Below, piece after piece: positions 4,702 through 6,030 of a stretch of DNA of 6,030 nt. The stretch's first letter is position 1. Every line of letters begins with the position of its first letter. Source of the DNA: DAOTZS01 sp034434335 (GTDB taxonomy: Bacteria; Chloroflexota; Anaerolineae; CG2-30-64-16). A program made the translations under genes and the position numbers. Location: positions 1 through 6,030 of the forward strand of contig DAOTZS010000146.1 of assembly GCA_034434335.1 (NCBI GenBank), written 5' to 3'. Below the pieces are notes generated by a model. It was not told where the DNA came from and made no database searches. It worked only from the letters and a program-made list of their open reading frames with translations.

Positions 4702-5841
4702 GTGCTGACCAAAGCTTCGCTTTACGACCTCGTCGGTGATCTCGTCGTCTATCGCAACCTGGACCCGGCGGACCCTCGCCTGCCGCGCTTTGCTGAGGCC
4801 TGGGTCGAGATGGGGCTGCCGGCCCCGCAGTGCCCGCGCAAACTGGAGCCGACCTATGCCCAGGCCCTGACCTGGCTTTTGCAGCGCGCGCGGGCGCTGG
4901 ATGCGCCGGGCGTGACCCTGGCCGAACTGCTTTTGATCGGCGACACGGCCCTGGACGTCACTGCCTTCCACAACCTGCGGTCTGTGAGCGGCTGGCGCGG
5001 CTGGGCCTTCATAGGCGCAGAGCGCGATGAAGAACTCTCGATCGCCGAACGGGATGGGGTCTACACGGCCAACCGCTGGAGCGCCCTGGCCAGGTTCATA
5101 TCATGGGTGCTGGGCCAGGGGGCAACCCTGGATGCGCGCACAGCGGTGATCCTGGACATTGACAAGACAGCCCTGGCAGCGCGCGGCCGCAATCACGCGC
5201 CGATTGACCGCGCGCGTGTGGCGGCCGTAGAGGCCACGGTGGCCCAAGCGCTGGGCGAGGACTACGATCAAGAGGCCTTCCGCCGCGCCTATGCCGTCCT
5301 TAATGATCCCCAGTACCACCAATTCACGGCCGACAACCAGGATAACCTGGCTTACATCTGCATCATGCTCGGCGCGGGGGTCTCAGCCCTGGAAGCCCTG
5401 CTGGCCGACCTGGCCGCCGGCCGACTGACCTCGTTCAAAGATTTCATGGCGCGGGTAGATGCCGCGCGCGATACACTGCCCAGTCCTGGCTTACGAGCCC
5501 TGCACGACGAGATCTATGCCCGGGTGCAGGCCGGCGACCCCACCCCCTTCAAGGCGTTCCGGCGCCGCGAATTCCTGGAGACCGTGCGGCGGATGGGGCA
5601 TCTGCCGGAGGATACACCGCTGGCCCAGCGGCTCTCCGAGGAAATCTGTCTGACACGGGAGGTAGTGGAGGTAGTTCAATGGCTGCGAGGTCGGCGTTGT
5701 CTGGTAATGGCGCTCTCAGATAAGCCAGATGAAGCCACCATGCCCACACCGGAGCTGGCATGCCAGGGCTATCTGCCATTGCACCGCGTGCCCACCCATA
5801 TCGCCGGCCCTTCCATTATGGCTTTGTTGCCAGATAGCTGA
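4702..5841 (+). CDS. HAD-superfamily-like protein of unknown function with rotated motif order
   Basis: The protein has 379 residues, a GTG start, and GAGGA (4688-4692) 9 bases upstream. It follows asd by 12 bp, so it is the last gene of the operon. Haloacid-dehalogenase signatures are visible but in an unusual order. Residues 46-60 (RKLEPTYAQAL...) resemble the motif III lysine region, and LLLIGDTALDVTAF (76-89) looks like the acidic motif IV. Later comes the nucleophile-type motif I, VILDIDKTAL (149-158, Asp152 and Asp154). It is followed by a largely helical insert (about 165-320) that could be a cap, and LVMALSDKPDEA (334-345, Ser339) as motif II. The protein ends about 35 residues later. 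Seen normally the order is I, II, III, IV, so this may be a circular permutation or a fusion. If active, a phosphatase or phosphotransferase on a small metabolite is plausible. A link to homoserine phosphate is only suggested by the operon. No signal peptide or membrane segment is visible. Confidence 0.75.
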   Translation: MLTKASLYDLVGDLVVYRNLDPADPRLPRFAEAWVEMGLPAPQCPRKLEPTYAQALTWLLQRARALDAPGVTLAELLLIGDTALDVTAFHNLRSVSGWRGWAFIGAERDEELSIAERDGVYTANRWSALARFISWVLGQGATLDARTAVILDIDKTALAARGRNHAPIDRARVAAVEATVAQALGEDYDQEAFRRAYAVLNDPQYHQFTADNQDNLAYICIMLGAGVSALEALLADLAAGRLTSFKDFMARVDAARDTLPSPGLRALHDEIYARVQAGDPTPFKAFRRREFLETVRRMGHLPEDTPLAQRLSEEICLTREVVEVVQWLRGRRCLVMALSDKPDEATMPTPELACQGYLPLHRVPTHIAGPSIMALLPDS

Positions 5842-5868
5842 CGGCCCACCTGGTAGGTGGGCCGTCAG
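5838..5868 (+). terminator. Hairpin at the end of the operon, probable terminator
   Basis: Bases 5838-5850 pair perfectly with 5856-5868 (13 bp) around the loop TGGTA, and the stem begins within the last codons of the HAD-like gene. The stop codon 5839-5841 lies in the stem. There is no T-run afterwards (GGATGGCT), so it is either a U-tract-less terminator or a 3'-end stabiliser. Its position and strength support a transcript end. Confidence 0.65.
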
Positions 5869-5886
5869 GGATGGCTCACTGCACTA

Positions 5887-5972
5887 AGCTCGACTCTGTA
5901 CATTAGAGCTGGACTCTGGCGAACTCTGGGGACATCCACAGCTTGGGCTCGGCAACCCGAGGAGCGCCAGAG
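5887..5972. repeat. Short direct and inverted repeats after the operon
   Basis: AGCTCGACTCTG (5887-5898) recurs 20 bp later as AGCTGGACTCTG (5907-5918), and a partial third copy (ACTCTGG) follows near 5923. CTCTGGCG (5914-5921) is complementary to CGCCAGAG (5965-5972). Between them CTCGG and CCGAG (5948-5952, 5957-5961) form a smaller hairpin. No gene is visible in this stretch. Confidence 0.5.
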
Positions 5973-5980
5973 GTGGGCTT

Positions 5981-6030
5981 CGTAGTAGCGACTCTAGTCG
6001 CTCTCAGCGCGCCCCAAACGACTAAAGTCG
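5981..6030. repeat. CGACT/AGTCG palindromic repeats, cut by the window end
   Basis: AGCGACT and AGTCGCT (5987-5993, 5996-6002) form a 7 bp palindrome around CT. A second unit, CGACT-AA-AGTCG (6019-6030), reaches the last base of the window. The two units share the core and are about 30 bp apart, as expected of a family of small dispersed extragenic palindromes. More copies probably lie beyond 6030. Confidence 0.6.

Noticed and set aside
3547..4971. 474-codon minus-strand frame opposite asd
   Set aside because: It is the mirror of the asd and HAD-like coding strands; it shows no domain motifs and crosses the intergenic hairpin repeats.

Overview
This window is a GC-rich stretch of bacterial chromosome. 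It carries one compact plus-strand operon for the common trunk of aspartate-family amino acid biosynthesis, and repeat-laden intergenic DNA lies on both sides. The layout suggests an uncultured or environmental bacterium, with Chloroflexi (Anaerolineae-like) as my best guess. The grounds are ThrA-like but separate aspartate kinase and homoserine dehydrogenase genes, an archaeal/fungal-type aspartate-semialdehyde dehydrogenase, and spacers full of short palindromes. The phylum is an inference and was not tested.

Region 1-59 is the C-terminal tail of an upstream plus-strand gene that cannot be identified. From about 51 to 650 there is almost no unique sequence. An inverted array of 7-8 bp GGTAG units starts at the stop codon of that gene. 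It is followed by perfect or near-perfect GC-rich hairpins (210-248, 260-296, 311-336, 566-591, 616-644). Among them sits a 158 bp palindrome mosaic (347-504) bounded by 18 bp inverted repeats that match at 17 of 18 positions. A possible sigma-70 promoter (682-711) would start a leader of about 280 nt that shows no riboswitch or T-box I could recognise.

The operon holds four genes. Aspartate kinase (996-2405, two ACT domains) and homoserine dehydrogenase (2436-3512) are followed by aspartate-semialdehyde dehydrogenase (3619-4689) and a HAD-like protein of unknown function (4702-5841). The first three convert aspartate to aspartyl phosphate, then to the semialdehyde, then to homoserine, the precursor of threonine and methionine. 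The semialdehyde is also the branch point to lysine. Aspartate kinase and homoserine dehydrogenase look like E. coli ThrA cut at its domain junction. The spacer between hom and asd contains two tandem 28 bp hairpin-forming repeats. The fourth gene is the least ordinary: its HAD motifs appear in a rotated order (III/IV, then I, then a helical insert, then II).

A strong 13 bp hairpin overlaps the last stop codon and probably ends the transcript. The remaining DNA to 6030 is again non-coding, with short direct repeats and palindromic CGACT/AGTCG elements that run off the window. No CRISPR array, tRNA, rRNA, insertion-sequence transposase or phage gene was seen.
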